A DNA stretch of 64,000 bases from Ruminococcus bromii. GTDB lineage: Bacteria > Bacillota > Clostridia > Oscillospirales > Acutalibacteraceae. A program made the translations under genes and the position numbers. Positions 1 through 8,202 of the stretch are shown piece by piece; the first letter of the stretch is position 1, and every line of letters begins with the position of its first letter. The notes below the pieces were generated by a model. That model saw only the letters and a list, made by a program, of their open reading frames with translations. It was not told the origin of the DNA and did no database searches. Location of the stretch: assembly GCF_002834235.1 (NCBI RefSeq), contig NZ_NNBY01000034.1, positions 40,010 to 104,009 of the forward strand, in the 5' to 3' direction.

Positions 1-585
1 CACAAACCCGTAACAGAATATTTTGAGGGCGTTGTGGTTGCCGTTGCCGAATTTGACGGCCTTGACGGCGAGCGTCCGATAATCTCACAATACGGTGAGG
101 TGTTTTATGAGCCCGAACTGCGACAGGTGCTTTCAAAACTGAAAAATATTAAGCTGAAAAGCATTGTGTGCCTTTACGAAAAGTCGTGCGGTGCGGTTAT
201 CTTCTATAAAAGCAGACAGAACACGAAAATTCTGCTTGTAAAGAACAGCAACGGCAGATATTGGAGTTTTCCGAAGGGACATATTGAAGACGGTGAAAAC
301 GAACATCAGACAGCAATCCGTGAAATTAAAGAGGAAACAGGTCTTGATGTCGTGATTGAAAAGGGCTTTCGTGAAATCAGCGAATACTGTCCTTTCGGTA
401 AAATTCGCAAACGGGTTGTCTTTTTCCTTGCACAGGCATTTACGGATAATGTCAAAATTCAGGAGGAGGAAATTGACAGTTATATTTGGGTTGATTTGCA
501 ACAGGCACGAAAAATGTGCTCCTATGATAATGATTTGAGGATTATTGAGAAAGCTGAAACGGCGATTCATCTTCTCAGAAACTAA
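1..585 (+). CDS. NUDIX hydrolase, 5' end outside window
   Basis: The frame is open from base 1, so the true start is probably upstream; the first internal start is the GTG at 34. The protein carries a complete Nudix box (G-x5-E-x7-REIKEETGL) at about residues 80-102 counted from that GTG, preceded by the β-strand context WSFPKGHIEDGE. Nudix enzymes hydrolyse nucleoside diphosphates linked to another moiety. The short C-terminal half with no partner domain resembles diadenosine tetraphosphate hydrolase or RppH-like house-cleaning members, but the substrate cannot be read from the sequence. The roughly 60 residues before the fold are not recognised. A strong terminator follows at 611-640. Confidence 0.85.
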   Translation, partial: HKPVTEYFEGVVVAVAEFDGLDGERPIISQYGEVFYEPELRQVLSKLKNIKLKSIVCLYEKSCGAVIFYKSRQNTKILLVKNSNGRYWSFPKGHIEDGENEHQTAIREIKEETGLDVVIEKGFREISEYCPFGKIRKRVVFFLAQAFTDNVKIQEEEIDSYIWVDLQQARKMCSYDNDLRIIEKAETAIHLLRN

Positions 586-610
586 AAGCCGACAATTTAA
601 CGCGAAATTT

Positions 611-643
611 ACAGGTACACGGCGGTGTGCCTGTTTTTTTGAT
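611..643 (+). terminator. Rho-independent terminator of the NUDIX gene
   Basis: A ten-pair stem (ACAGGTACAC with GTGTGCCTGT, one G-U wobble) closes a GGCG loop and runs straight into a T tract, 26 bases after the NUDIX stop codon. Confidence 0.85.
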
Positions 644-698
644 TTTATAAAACATTTTCTGTAAATTAAAAATGTTGAAAAAAAGCAAAAAATACCAC

Positions 699-726
699 TT
701 GACATGTGGATTATACAGAATGTAAT
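699..726 (+). promoter_or_regulatory. Candidate sigma-A promoter in a DnaA-box-like region
   Basis: TTGACA (699-704), a 16-base spacer and TGTAAT (721-726) form a near-consensus promoter. The next gene starts only at 1030, so a transcript from here would have a leader of about 300 bases with no open frame. The spacer itself contains two of the DnaA-box-like 9-mers described in the next entry. Confidence 0.45.
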
Positions 727-900
727 CTAATTTCCCCGTTACAATCCTGTATCCAAAAATGTGGAAAACCTATTTTTTTAATGTTAAAAGTTACAACTTT
801 GTAAATTTCGTGTAGTATCGGGATTTTTTAACATCACTTTCAACACTTTCAACATAGTTTTCCACATTGATGTTTAAAATGTTGAGTTATACAGAATGTA
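705..900. other. Cluster of DnaA-box-like 9-mers and a 14-bp direct repeat
   Basis: This AT-rich, gene-free stretch holds five 9-mers that each differ by one base from TTATNCACA. They are TAATCCACA (705-713, minus), TTATACAGA (711-719), TTTTCCACA (760-768, minus), TTTTCCACA (858-866) and TTATACAGA (887-895). TTATACAGAATGTA is repeated exactly at 711-724 and 887-900. None of the usual oriC neighbours (dnaA, dnaN, rpmH, parAB) is in the window. A chromosomal DnaA-binding cluster or a repressor-type array is therefore likelier than the origin itself. Confidence 0.4.
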
Positions 901-1029
901 TAAGTGCAAATTTAGAAAAATAAATCGCAAATTCGTGATTCAAAAAAACATTTTTTTCTGCGATTCAAATTGTGACAAGGTAATATATGACAATCTATAC
1001 TCATAAAATACATCGGCGAGGTGTGTTTT

Positions 1030-1611
1030 ATGAAAAAGGAAACCGTGAAAATGAGGCTTTGGGGGCTTGTCATTGTTCCGATGATGATAATTGTGTTCAA
1101 AAATCTTTATTCGCTGACAAACGGTGCGTTGCTTGGCATATTTTTCGGTGCTGTAAACGGCAGTATGTGGGAGCAGATCAAGGTTGTTATGCTTTCCTAC
1201 CTTGTGTGGAGTCTTGTTGAGGCAATCGGAAAACGCTCGGGATTCCATCGCTTTGCCGTGTCAAGAATAATTTCGCTGTGGTTTGTCGGAATATTCTGTC
1301 TTGCGTCATATCTGCTAATCTATGCACTCGGTGTTGAAAGTGCAGGTCTGCCAAGGTTTATTTGTGCAATTGCCGTGTGTTTTTCTGCGTTTGCACTCAG
1401 CGCAAGGCTTGAATACGGCGAAAGAAAAATTGAACAGCTTTTTTTGCCCTGCGTGTTTATGATGTTGCTTTTGATTGCCGTGTATTGCAGTTTTACAGTG
1501 TTCCCTCCGCACATGATACTTTTTGAGGACATTCAAACGGGAATGTACGGCATAATTCCCGAATACATCGACTCCGGAGCGATTGCTCTTGATACATTGT
1601 ACAGAGTTTGA
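1030..1611 (+). CDS. Five-helix membrane protein, DUF6512-like
   Basis: This 193-residue protein has about five hydrophobic segments (near residues 9-28, 34-66, 80-100, 106-126 and 140-164). The segment FFGAVNGSMWEQIKV near the second helix resembles the conserved (V)NESVWEH(M/L)K region I associate with DUF6512 membrane proteins; this assignment is from memory. The ATG at 1030 is preferred over the GTG at 1021 because GAGGTG lies six bases upstream of it. No function is known. It is monocistronic, with an AT-rich regulatory-looking region before it. Confidence 0.6.
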   Translation: MKKETVKMRLWGLVIVPMMIIVFKNLYSLTNGALLGIFFGAVNGSMWEQIKVVMLSYLVWSLVEAIGKRSGFHRFAVSRIISLWFVGIFCLASYLLIYALGVESAGLPRFICAIAVCFSAFALSARLEYGERKIEQLFLPCVFMMLLLIAVYCSFTVFPPHMILFEDIQTGMYGIIPEYIDSGAIALDTLYRV

Positions 1612-1659
1612 GTTTTTAAAAACAAATGGCTTAAAAGTATTTAATAATTTGAATTGTTA

Positions 1660-1668
1660 TGTTATAAT
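1660..1668 (+). promoter_or_regulatory. Extended -10 promoter before rlmB
   Basis: TG-T-TATAAT is a perfect extended -10 element about 70 bases ahead of rlmB. The -35 position is poor, as is usual for extended -10 promoters. Confidence 0.5.
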
Positions 1669-1738
1669 AGATAGCAAAATGAAGTGGTGTGTCCCATGCA
1701 GACACAAAAAATAAAAAGGAAACCGAATAAGGCTGATT

Positions 1739-2500
1739 ATGATGAAAAACGAAAGATTTGAAAATACAGAACAAAAGCCTGATGTGATTGCAGGGCGAAA
1801 TCCTGTAAGTGAGGCTGTTCGCAGTAATCGCCCGATTGACAAAATTCTTGTTGCAAAGGGTGAAAAGAGCGGTGCGATTGTGGGAATCCTCGCAAAAGCC
1901 CGAGATAAGAAAATTCCCGTTAAGGAGGTTGACCGCACAAAGCTTGATTATGTGAGCGGCGGCGCAACTCATCAGGGTATTGTCGCATTTGCAGCGGCAA
2001 AGGATTATTCAACGGTTGACGATATCCTCGAATATGCCGAAAGCAGGGGCGAAGCTCCGTTTGTTGTTGTGCTTGACGAGGTTGAAGATCCGCATAATCT
2101 CGGTGCAATAATCAGAACCGCAGAATGTGCCGGAGTTCACGGAATTATTATTCCGAAACGCAGAAGTGCCGGTTTAAGCTACACGGTTGCCAAAGCGTCT
2201 GCAGGCGCAATTGAATATATGCGTGTTGCAAGGGTGACTAATATTGCGGTTACACTTGATGAGCTCAAAGAAAAAGGCGTGTGGGTTTACGGCGCAGACA
2301 TGGACGGCACGGATTATGACGAGTGTGATTTTTCGGGTGCGTGTGCAATTGTTATCGGCAACGAAGGTAAGGGCATTTCCAGACTTGTCCGTGAAAAGTG
2401 CGATGTAATAGCGTCATTGCCCATGAAAGGTCAGATAAATTCCCTTAATGCGTCGGTTGCCGCAGGAATTTTGATGTACAAAGCGATGAAAAACCGCTGA
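1739..2500 (+). CDS. rlmB: 23S rRNA 2'-O-ribose methyltransferase, RlmB/TrmH family
   Basis: A 253-residue SPOUT (TrmH-type) methyltransferase with the usual two-part architecture. A small N-terminal substrate-binding domain (about 18-90, starting VIAGRNPVSEAV) is followed by the knotted catalytic domain. All three SPOUT motifs are present: DPHNLGAIIRTA (motif 1, with the catalytic Arg), IVIGNEGKGIS (motif 2) and LPMKGQINSLNASVAAGI (motif 3). RlmB methylates the 2'-OH of a guanosine in domain V of 23S rRNA using SAM; the exact nucleotide is inferred from the family. The second ATG at 1742 is an equally possible start. Confidence 0.88.
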   Translation: MMKNERFENTEQKPDVIAGRNPVSEAVRSNRPIDKILVAKGEKSGAIVGILAKARDKKIPVKEVDRTKLDYVSGGATHQGIVAFAAAKDYSTVDDILEYAESRGEAPFVVVLDEVEDPHNLGAIIRTAECAGVHGIIIPKRRSAGLSYTVAKASAGAIEYMRVARVTNIAVTLDELKEKGVWVYGADMDGTDYDECDFSGACAIVIGNEGKGISRLVREKCDVIASLPMKGQINSLNASVAAGILMYKAMKNR

Positions 2501-2544
2501 TGTCAAATTGAAAATGTAAAATGGAAAATTTATGATAGTATGTA

Positions 2545-2563
2545 GGGGCGTTCATTGGACGCC
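2545..2563 (+). repeat. Hairpin of the GTAGGGGCG intergenic repeat family
   Basis: GGGCGT and ACGCCC pair around a seven-base loop just after rlmB. This belongs to the interspersed family seen in fuller form at 21661-21887 and 29425-29650. A related copy with the same hairpin lies near 37050. Confidence 0.55.
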
Positions 2564-2656
2564 CGCATTGATGAAATATTATGTTTAAATAAAATCATTT
2601 GATGTTATCAAAGTTGTGTGTTTAAATGTCAAAGATTGCAAAAACAGAGAGTACCG

Positions 2657-2699
2657 CTCGGGCGGCATAGTTTCCGATAAATCTAACTATCTGCCCGAG
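2657..2699 (+). promoter_or_regulatory. Nested hairpin in the leader of the pseudo-P-type ATPase gene
   Basis: CTCGGGC (2657-2663) pairs with GCCCGAG (2693-2699), and inside it ATAGTT can pair with AACTAT. The outer stem ends about ten bases before the AAGGAG ribosome binding site of the next gene, where folding could modulate translation. There is no T tract, so it is not a simple terminator. Confidence 0.4.
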
Positions 2700-2723
2700 A
2701 GTAAATAAAAAGGAGTGAATGCT

Positions 2724-5384
2724 TTGGCTGATATGGACAAGGACAGGCTTAAAGAGCTTGAAATCGAGAGCATACTCGAAGAAACCCACTATCTTGCCGA
2801 TCAGGAGCGAATGGAGCAGACGGCACAGAAATACCGTGCAAAGCCGAAGATTGAAGAGATTTTCAGCAATGCCGATAAAAAGCCGAGGTTAAAAAATACA
2901 AATCCGCTTGATGAATCCGAACCTGATACTTCAAACTCAATAGTCGGGGATAAGACTGCCGCCACAATGCAGGCAGAGCTTATAATGGACGGAAATGACG
3001 ATGACCTTGTAACTCCCGAACAGCTTAAAGCAGAGGCTGAAAAAAAGGCTGCGGAAAAAGCCGAAAAAGCCAAGCGTGAGTATGAGGAGGCAAAGAAAAA
3101 AGCCGCCGAGGAAGAAAATAAAATAGTTACCCTCACACCTGAGTATGATGAAAATACAGAATTTTCGGGCGAAGTGCTCGGAGAGGTTGACCAGTTTCGT
3201 GACGAGGCTGAAATTAAAAGCTACCATACCATAGATATCGACATTCCCGAGGATAAGCCAAAGGAAAAGACCGAAACCAAAGAAAAGAAAGAGGCTTCGC
3301 AGACTCCCGTTCATCAGTTCCCGAATACCGAAAAACCGCCTCGCAAGGTGGTTGCAAAAGTTCCCGTGTATCGTCCCGATGAACCGAGAAATATTCTCAA
3401 TGTCAAGGCAGGCAGATTTTCCGAGGTTGTATCGAATGAGTATGAGGAGTATGTGCGTTCAAAGAATCCTTCGGTAATCGCTCATGTGCTTCGTCCCGAG
3501 CCGACAATCGTTGATGAGGAGATTGCCCCGACCGAGGAAAAGCATAAGGATAACCGCCCTATAGGCGAAAAGGTTATTTCTGCCCTTGTCGGAATCTTTT
3601 CAAAGGATGAATCCGACGATAACGATACCGTAAAAGAGGAAAATTCAAAGCCTGTTGAGGATTATACAGGCGAGGAGGACGAAAAAAGTATTCTCTATGA
3701 GCTGAATCATAATATAAGAAAGCTCTTTATGAGAAGTCTGTTGTCGGGAATAATTGCCGCAGTTGTGGTTGTTCTCACAATCGTTACAAGAATTTTTCCG
3801 AGTGCAATATGTTCGGCAGTTCCTTTTGCACCGGCGGCATACGCAATTTTGCTGTTTGTTCTTATGGCGGCATCGCTTGTGCTGAACCGTGTGGCAATGC
3901 TCAGCGGACTTTCACCGCTTGTGCATATCAAAGGTAATTCCGATACAGCCGTTGCCGTTGCAGGTGCGGCAGGAATGGTTCAGATAATTGTGTCATTCTT
4001 CTGCCTTGGCGATTTGAACGGATTTCATGTGAACTACTACACGGTAATTCCTATGCTTGCGTTCTTTGCAAATAATGTGGGAAAGCTTTATATGGTTCTT
4101 CGTGTAAAGGACAATTTCAAGTTTGTTTCGTCAAAAGGACAGAAATATGCGTCAAAAATTTACAACAACGAGTCTGTTGCAATGCAGATGATGAGCGGTA
4201 CTGCCGCCGACCGTCCGATAATTGCCTATCAGCATAAGACCGAATTTCCGTCAAACTTTCTCAAAATATCTTATGCACCCGATCCGAGCGAGGATTTGGC
4301 GTCAAAGCTTGCCCCGATAACAACAATTGCATCAATAACCATTGCGGTAATGTACGGTGTTGTTAAGCTGTCATTTGCAGACGCTTTGAATGCATTTGCA
4401 CTTATCACTGCGGTGTCTGTGCCTGTGGCAACACTTCTTTCTGTTAATGCCCCCGTGAGAAAGCTCTGCAAAACTCTGCTCTCCTACGGCTCAATGCTTT
4501 CGGGTTATCCGTCGGTAAAGCAGTTCTGCGACAGTACGGCTATAATGATAGATGCAAATGAATTGTTCCCTGCCGAGTCAATCTCGCTTGAGGGCATCAA
4601 AACCTTTGAGGATTACGGCATTGACGAATCTCTTCTCTGCGGAATTGCAATTCTTAAAGAGGCTCAGAATCCGATTGCAAATGCTTTTGATTCGGTAGTT
4701 GCAGAAACCGAGGAAACACTTCCCGAGGTTGAAAGCGTTCTTTATGAGGATGAAATCGGACTTGTGGGATGGATTAAGAGCGAAAGAATCCTTGTGGGTT
4801 CACGCACGCTTATGGAAAAGTACAGCGTGGAAGTTCCGAATATGGAATATGAGGAGAAATATACTTCTCAGGGCAGACAGGTCACATATCTGTCAAGAGC
4901 AGGCAGACTTGTTGCAATGTTTGTTACAAGATACACTCCCGATGCTCAGCTCAAGGCTGAAATGCAGAGAGCCGAAACCAACGGCATAAGCTTTCTCATC
5001 AGAACAACCGATTATAATGTTACAAATGACCTTGTTGCAAAACTCTACGATTTGTTTTACCGCAGTATCAAGGTGCTTCCGACAGGACTCGGAAATGTTC
5101 TCAGGGAGGCTGAGGATACGGTTGAGGAAACCTCCCGTTCATATCTCATTACAAACGGCAAAGCCGCATCGCTTGCCCGTGCAGTTACGGGTTGCGTAAA
5201 AATCAAGCACAATATTTCGCTTTCAATCATAATTCAGCTGATTGCCGTAATTTTCGGATTGCTCGTTGCGTCAACACTTTCGCTTTATGCCGGTGTACAG
5301 GTTATGGGTTCGCTTGAAGTGCTGATTTATGCGTTGTTCTGGGGCGCCGCCGCTGTTTTTGCTCCGGCTGTCCAAAAACCGTAG
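2724..5384 (+). CDS. Degenerate P-type ATPase-like membrane protein (pseudoenzyme)
   Basis: The TTG at 2724 sits eight bases after AAGGAG and is preferred over the GTG at 2715, which overlaps that site; this gives 886 residues. Residues 1-330 are charged, Lys/Glu-rich and probably disordered. Four hydrophobic segments lie at about 338-457, two more at about 528-576 and two at about 831-883, an arrangement like P1B ATPases. The CPC helix is replaced by SVPVATLL. The DKTGT loop is replaced by MIDANELF, with Asp610 in the phosphorylation position. The nucleotide-domain signature VGSRTLMEKY is kept. TGDN has become TTDYN and the GDGxND motif is missing. The actuator loop is short and lacks TGE. 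I infer an ATPase fold that cannot cycle. rpe follows 15 bases later. Confidence 0.7.
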   Translation: MADMDKDRLKELEIESILEETHYLADQERMEQTAQKYRAKPKIEEIFSNADKKPRLKNTNPLDESEPDTSNSIVGDKTAATMQAELIMDGNDDDLVTPEQLKAEAEKKAAEKAEKAKREYEEAKKKAAEEENKIVTLTPEYDENTEFSGEVLGEVDQFRDEAEIKSYHTIDIDIPEDKPKEKTETKEKKEASQTPVHQFPNTEKPPRKVVAKVPVYRPDEPRNILNVKAGRFSEVVSNEYEEYVRSKNPSVIAHVLRPEPTIVDEEIAPTEEKHKDNRPIGEKVISALVGIFSKDESDDNDTVKEENSKPVEDYTGEEDEKSILYELNHNIRKLFMRSLLSGIIAAVVVVLTIVTRIFPSAICSAVPFAPAAYAILLFVLMAASLVLNRVAMLSGLSPLVHIKGNSDTAVAVAGAAGMVQIIVSFFCLGDLNGFHVNYYTVIPMLAFFANNVGKLYMVLRVKDNFKFVSSKGQKYASKIYNNESVAMQMMSGTAADRPIIAYQHKTEFPSNFLKISYAPDPSEDLASKLAPITTIASITIAVMYGVVKLSFADALNAFALITAVSVPVATLLSVNAPVRKLCKTLLSYGSMLSGYPSVKQFCDSTAIMIDANELFPAESISLEGIKTFEDYGIDESLLCGIAILKEAQNPIANAFDSVVAETEETLPEVESVLYEDEIGLVGWIKSERILVGSRTLMEKYSVEVPNMEYEEKYTSQGRQVTYLSRAGRLVAMFVTRYTPDAQLKAEMQRAETNGISFLIRTTDYNVTNDLVAKLYDLFYRSIKVLPTGLGNVLREAEDTVEETSRSYLITNGKAASLARAVTGCVKIKHNISLSIIIQLIAVIFGLLVASTLSLYAGVQVMGSLEVLIYALFWGAAAVFAPAVQKP

Positions 5385-5399
5385 GAAAGGATGTAAAAT

Positions 5400-6047
5400 A
5401 TGAAAATAGCTCCGTCACTTTTGTCTTGTGACTTTTCAAAAATGGGTGAAGAAATTGAAAGAATGGATCTGGCGGGTGCCGATTGGATGCATCTTGATGT
5501 TATGGACGGTCACTTTGTTCCGAACATAACCTTTGGCGCTCCCGTAATCAAGGCGGTAAGGAAGTTCTCAAACCGCCCGTTTGATGTTCACCTTATGATA
5601 AGCGATCCGCTTAAATATATTGACGATTTTGCCGATGCAGGTGCGGATATCATTACCTTCCATGTTGAATGTGACTCTGACATTGATGATACAATTGCGA
5701 AAATCAAGTCAAGAGGAATCAAACCCGGACTTGTTCTAAAGCCAAACACTCCTGCCTGGACAGTATTTCCGTATCTTGAAAAGCTTGACCTTGTACTTGT
5801 TATGACGGTTGAACCGGGCTTTGGCGGACAGAGCTTTATGCCCGAGATGATGCCGAAGGTTAAGGAAATCAAGAGGGAATGCCAACGCAGAGGTCTGAAC
5901 AATATCCTTATTGAGGCTGACGGCGGAATCGGCAGAGATACCATTGAACAGGCGTCAGAGGCAGGCGTTGATGTGTGTGTTGCGGGAACAGCCGTTTTCA
6001 GAGCCGCAGATCCCGCAAAAGCAATTGAGCTTTTTAAATCATTCTGA
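5400..6047 (+). CDS. rpe: Ribulose-phosphate 3-epimerase
   Basis: A 215-residue TIM-barrel enzyme that interconverts ribulose 5-phosphate and xylulose 5-phosphate in the pentose phosphate pathway. The family signatures are intact: IAPSLLSCDF at the N-terminus, HLDVMDGHFVPN (metal ligands His31 and Asp33), DVHLMI (His64), MTVEPGFGGQSF, and IEADGGI with the second catalytic Asp. AGGATG precedes the ATG. It is the second gene of a pair with the pseudo-P-type ATPase and is followed by a strong terminator. Confidence 0.96.
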   Translation: MKIAPSLLSCDFSKMGEEIERMDLAGADWMHLDVMDGHFVPNITFGAPVIKAVRKFSNRPFDVHLMISDPLKYIDDFADAGADIITFHVECDSDIDDTIAKIKSRGIKPGLVLKPNTPAWTVFPYLEKLDLVLVMTVEPGFGGQSFMPEMMPKVKEIKRECQRRGLNNILIEADGGIGRDTIEQASEAGVDVCVAGTAVFRAADPAKAIELFKSF

Positions 6048-6065
6048 TAAATTCTGATAATAAGC

Positions 6066-6110
6066 AAGCCCGAATCCGATATTTCTCGAATTCGGGCTTT
6101 TGTTTTTTAT
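6066..6110 (+). terminator. Terminator after rpe
   Basis: AAGCCCGAAT and ATTCGGGCTT form a perfect ten-pair stem followed by a T-rich run. The remaining bases up to 6295, before the next promoter, show nothing recognisable. Confidence 0.85.
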
Positions 6111-6295
6111 ATGAAATGAACAGGCGTAAAACACTGAAAATTCTTATATTGTAATTGTCAATATATGTAAAAACGGTCGATAAAAAGGCAATATACACAA
6201 TAACAAGCACGAAAATTTGTACAATGCAACAATTTCACCGTTATTTTGCACAGATTTTTAGCTAAAACATTTCCGTTAAAAGAATAACAGATTCA

Positions 6296-6324
6296 TTGCC
6301 CGAACAACTTAAATGTGTTATAAT
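6296..6324 (+). promoter_or_regulatory. Promoter of the cohesin-like secreted protein gene
   Basis: TTGCCC (6296-6301), a 17-base spacer and a perfect TATAAT (6319-6324) with an upstream TG form an extended -10 promoter. The leader to the ATG at 6431 is about 100 bases, with AAAGGAGCAGC as ribosome binding site. Confidence 0.65.
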
Positions 6325-6430
6325 TTAAATGTCCTCGGAAATTTTGTACTGTTAAAGTTTCCGAAGCTTAGAAGTATTGCCACAAAACTGTGGCGAACGG
6401 TAATTTTATTTTATTAAAGGAGCAGCAAGT

Positions 6431-8044
6431 ATGAAAAAAATTCAGAAAAAGCTTTCTGTGGTTCTTGCGGTAATGATGGTGCTGTGCATGTTCACAGCTC
6501 TGCCTTTCTCAGCAAGTGCTGCCGAAACAAGCGAAGAAACAAGTGCAGGCAACAAGATCAATGTTACATCAAATGTGGCAGATCCTGTTTCGTATGATTA
6601 CAATGCACAGACAAAGCAGGTTGTTGTCACTTACCTTCTCAAGGCAGATCACATGATCGTTAATGCACAGAGCAGTCTTACATACGACAGCAAGGTTCTC
6701 AAGCTTGCATCAACAAATACAAGGGAAAAGGTTTTCCCTGTATTCCAGAGAAGCATCGTTTGGAATCCAAGCCTTACAAATAAGGTTCGCTTCACCTGCT
6801 CAAGCCTTGATCTTTTCAACTTCAAGTCAGAGAATGTTTATTGCACATTTACATTTGATGTTGTAGGCAGCGGTGACACAACAGTAAATCTCGATGTTGA
6901 TTATCTTACAGGTACAGAGGCTGATACATATAAGGAGCTCTTCGAAAGCGAAAAGAAGGACATCGGTTATATTGACAATAGTGCTAACAAAGTAGCAGGT
7001 GCTGCATTTACTGCAAAGGCAGTTCTCGTTCAGGACGAAGAGCCAACAACAGCTCCTCAGCCTACAACAGCAACACAGCCCACAACAGCAACACAGCCCA
7101 CAACAGCAACACAGCCGACAACAGCAACACAGCCGGCAACACAGCCGACAACAGTTGCTCCTTCGGATGTTCCTACAGACGGCTACTATGTATACGGCGA
7201 CAACATCAAGCTCAAGCTTACATCAATCGGTACAGATAAAGTAGGCGGAAAAATCGCTCTTCAGAAGGGTACATACACATTCAAGATTGATAACTATGGC
7301 ACACTTCTCGGTTACTCTAAGACATTTACAGACACAACAAAGGGTCTTACATTCAACAAGAATTACAAAAGCAGCACAACACTCGTTGCAACAGGCGGTA
7401 CATACACATTCCAGTTTAACACAAAGACAAACACACTCGTTGTTAAGTATGACAAGAATCTCCCGAATGATTACCTCATCGGTGACCTCAACACAATTCT
7501 TTCGCCTGTAAAAGGCAGAACTATCGCAGTTGGTTCAACATATCTTGCAGCAGGCACATACAAGTTCAAGCTTTCTGCAGATAATGTGGTTTACGGTTAC
7601 AGCAAAGTAATCAACAACACAACAAACGGAAATTCACTTTCACTCAACAGCAAGTATTCAAGCTACCTAACACTCAACGCAACAGGCGGTACATACACAT
7701 TCACACTCAACACAAAAACAAAGAAACTCGTTGTAGGTTATGTTCCTACAAAGGATGAGAAAGCTGATGATGTTCATGTATCGGGCGACATCAACCTCGT
7801 ACTTGATGACAAGGGCGGCGAGAGCAATGTTGCAAAGGGTACAGTAAAGCTTAGTGAGGGTACATACTCATTCAAGGTTTATAACTACGGTACAGCATAC
7901 ACAATCGGTTCAAAGATTGTTGACAGCGGTACAAAGAACCTCAAGAGCTCTTACACATCTAATGTAACACTTATCGCATCAGGCGGTACATATACATTCA
8001 GCTTCGACAAGACAACAGGAGCACTTAAAGTAACTAAAAAATAA
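6431..8044 (+). CDS. Secreted cohesin-like protein with three C-terminal β-repeat modules
   Basis: A 537-residue exported protein. It has a signal peptide (1-31, ending SASAA), then a β-sandwich (about 36-200) resembling cohesins (SSLTYDSKVLKL, VYCTFTFDVVGSGDTTVNL). A repetitive Thr/Pro/Gln linker follows (about 205-243). Three modules of about 95 residues (starting near 251, 347 and 448) share the pattern GDxN...GTYxFK...GGTYTFxFxxKT. They look like the X25-type β-domains of bacterial amylases, so starch or maltodextrin binding is a reasonable guess. There is no dockerin, sortase motif or transmembrane anchor. A single cohesin plus binding modules would make this a small soluble scaffoldin. 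The cohesin assignment is by pattern only. Confidence 0.6.
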   Translation: MKKIQKKLSVVLAVMMVLCMFTALPFSASAAETSEETSAGNKINVTSNVADPVSYDYNAQTKQVVVTYLLKADHMIVNAQSSLTYDSKVLKLASTNTREKVFPVFQRSIVWNPSLTNKVRFTCSSLDLFNFKSENVYCTFTFDVVGSGDTTVNLDVDYLTGTEADTYKELFESEKKDIGYIDNSANKVAGAAFTAKAVLVQDEEPTTAPQPTTATQPTTATQPTTATQPTTATQPATQPTTVAPSDVPTDGYYVYGDNIKLKLTSIGTDKVGGKIALQKGTYTFKIDNYGTLLGYSKTFTDTTKGLTFNKNYKSSTTLVATGGTYTFQFNTKTNTLVVKYDKNLPNDYLIGDLNTILSPVKGRTIAVGSTYLAAGTYKFKLSADNVVYGYSKVINNTTNGNSLSLNSKYSSYLTLNATGGTYTFTLNTKTKKLVVGYVPTKDEKADDVHVSGDINLVLDDKGGESNVAKGTVKLSEGTYSFKVYNYGTAYTIGSKIVDSGTKNLKSSYTSNVTLIASGGTYTFSFDKTTGALKVTKK

Positions 8045-8121
8045 TCATTGATTTTTGATTATAATTTGGCGGTGTTCGTCACTTGTTCGTAAGCGAATAA
8101 TAAGACATAACTGAAATTATT

Positions 8122-8166
8122 AAAAAATGCATCAGATCCCGAAAAAGGTCTGATGCATTTTTGTTT
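8122..8166 (+). terminator. Terminator, GCATCAGA-CCCGAAAAAG hairpin type
   Basis: TGCATCAGATCC and GGTCTGATGCA pair (one wobble) and a T tract follows. Nearly the same stem and loop recur at 17732-17770, so this is a repeated terminator sequence. Confidence 0.8.
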
Positions 8167-8202
8167 TGTATAAAACCCGTACGGCGACTTGCCGTCAGCA
8201 AA

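Noticed and set aside
133..705. A long open frame on the minus strand over the NUDIX gene
   Set aside because: It is the antisense shadow of a gene with a perfect Nudix box, and it crosses a clear terminator.
660..1000. Chromosomal replication origin
   Set aside because: DnaA-box-like sites are present, but dnaA, dnaN, rpmH, gidA or parAB are absent from the window; it is kept only as a DnaA-box-like cluster.
7050..7160. Short tandem repeats (ACAGCAACACAGCC type) that could look like a CRISPR or satellite array
   Set aside because: They are in frame within the secreted cohesin-like protein and encode its Thr/Pro/Gln linker; there are no unique spacers.
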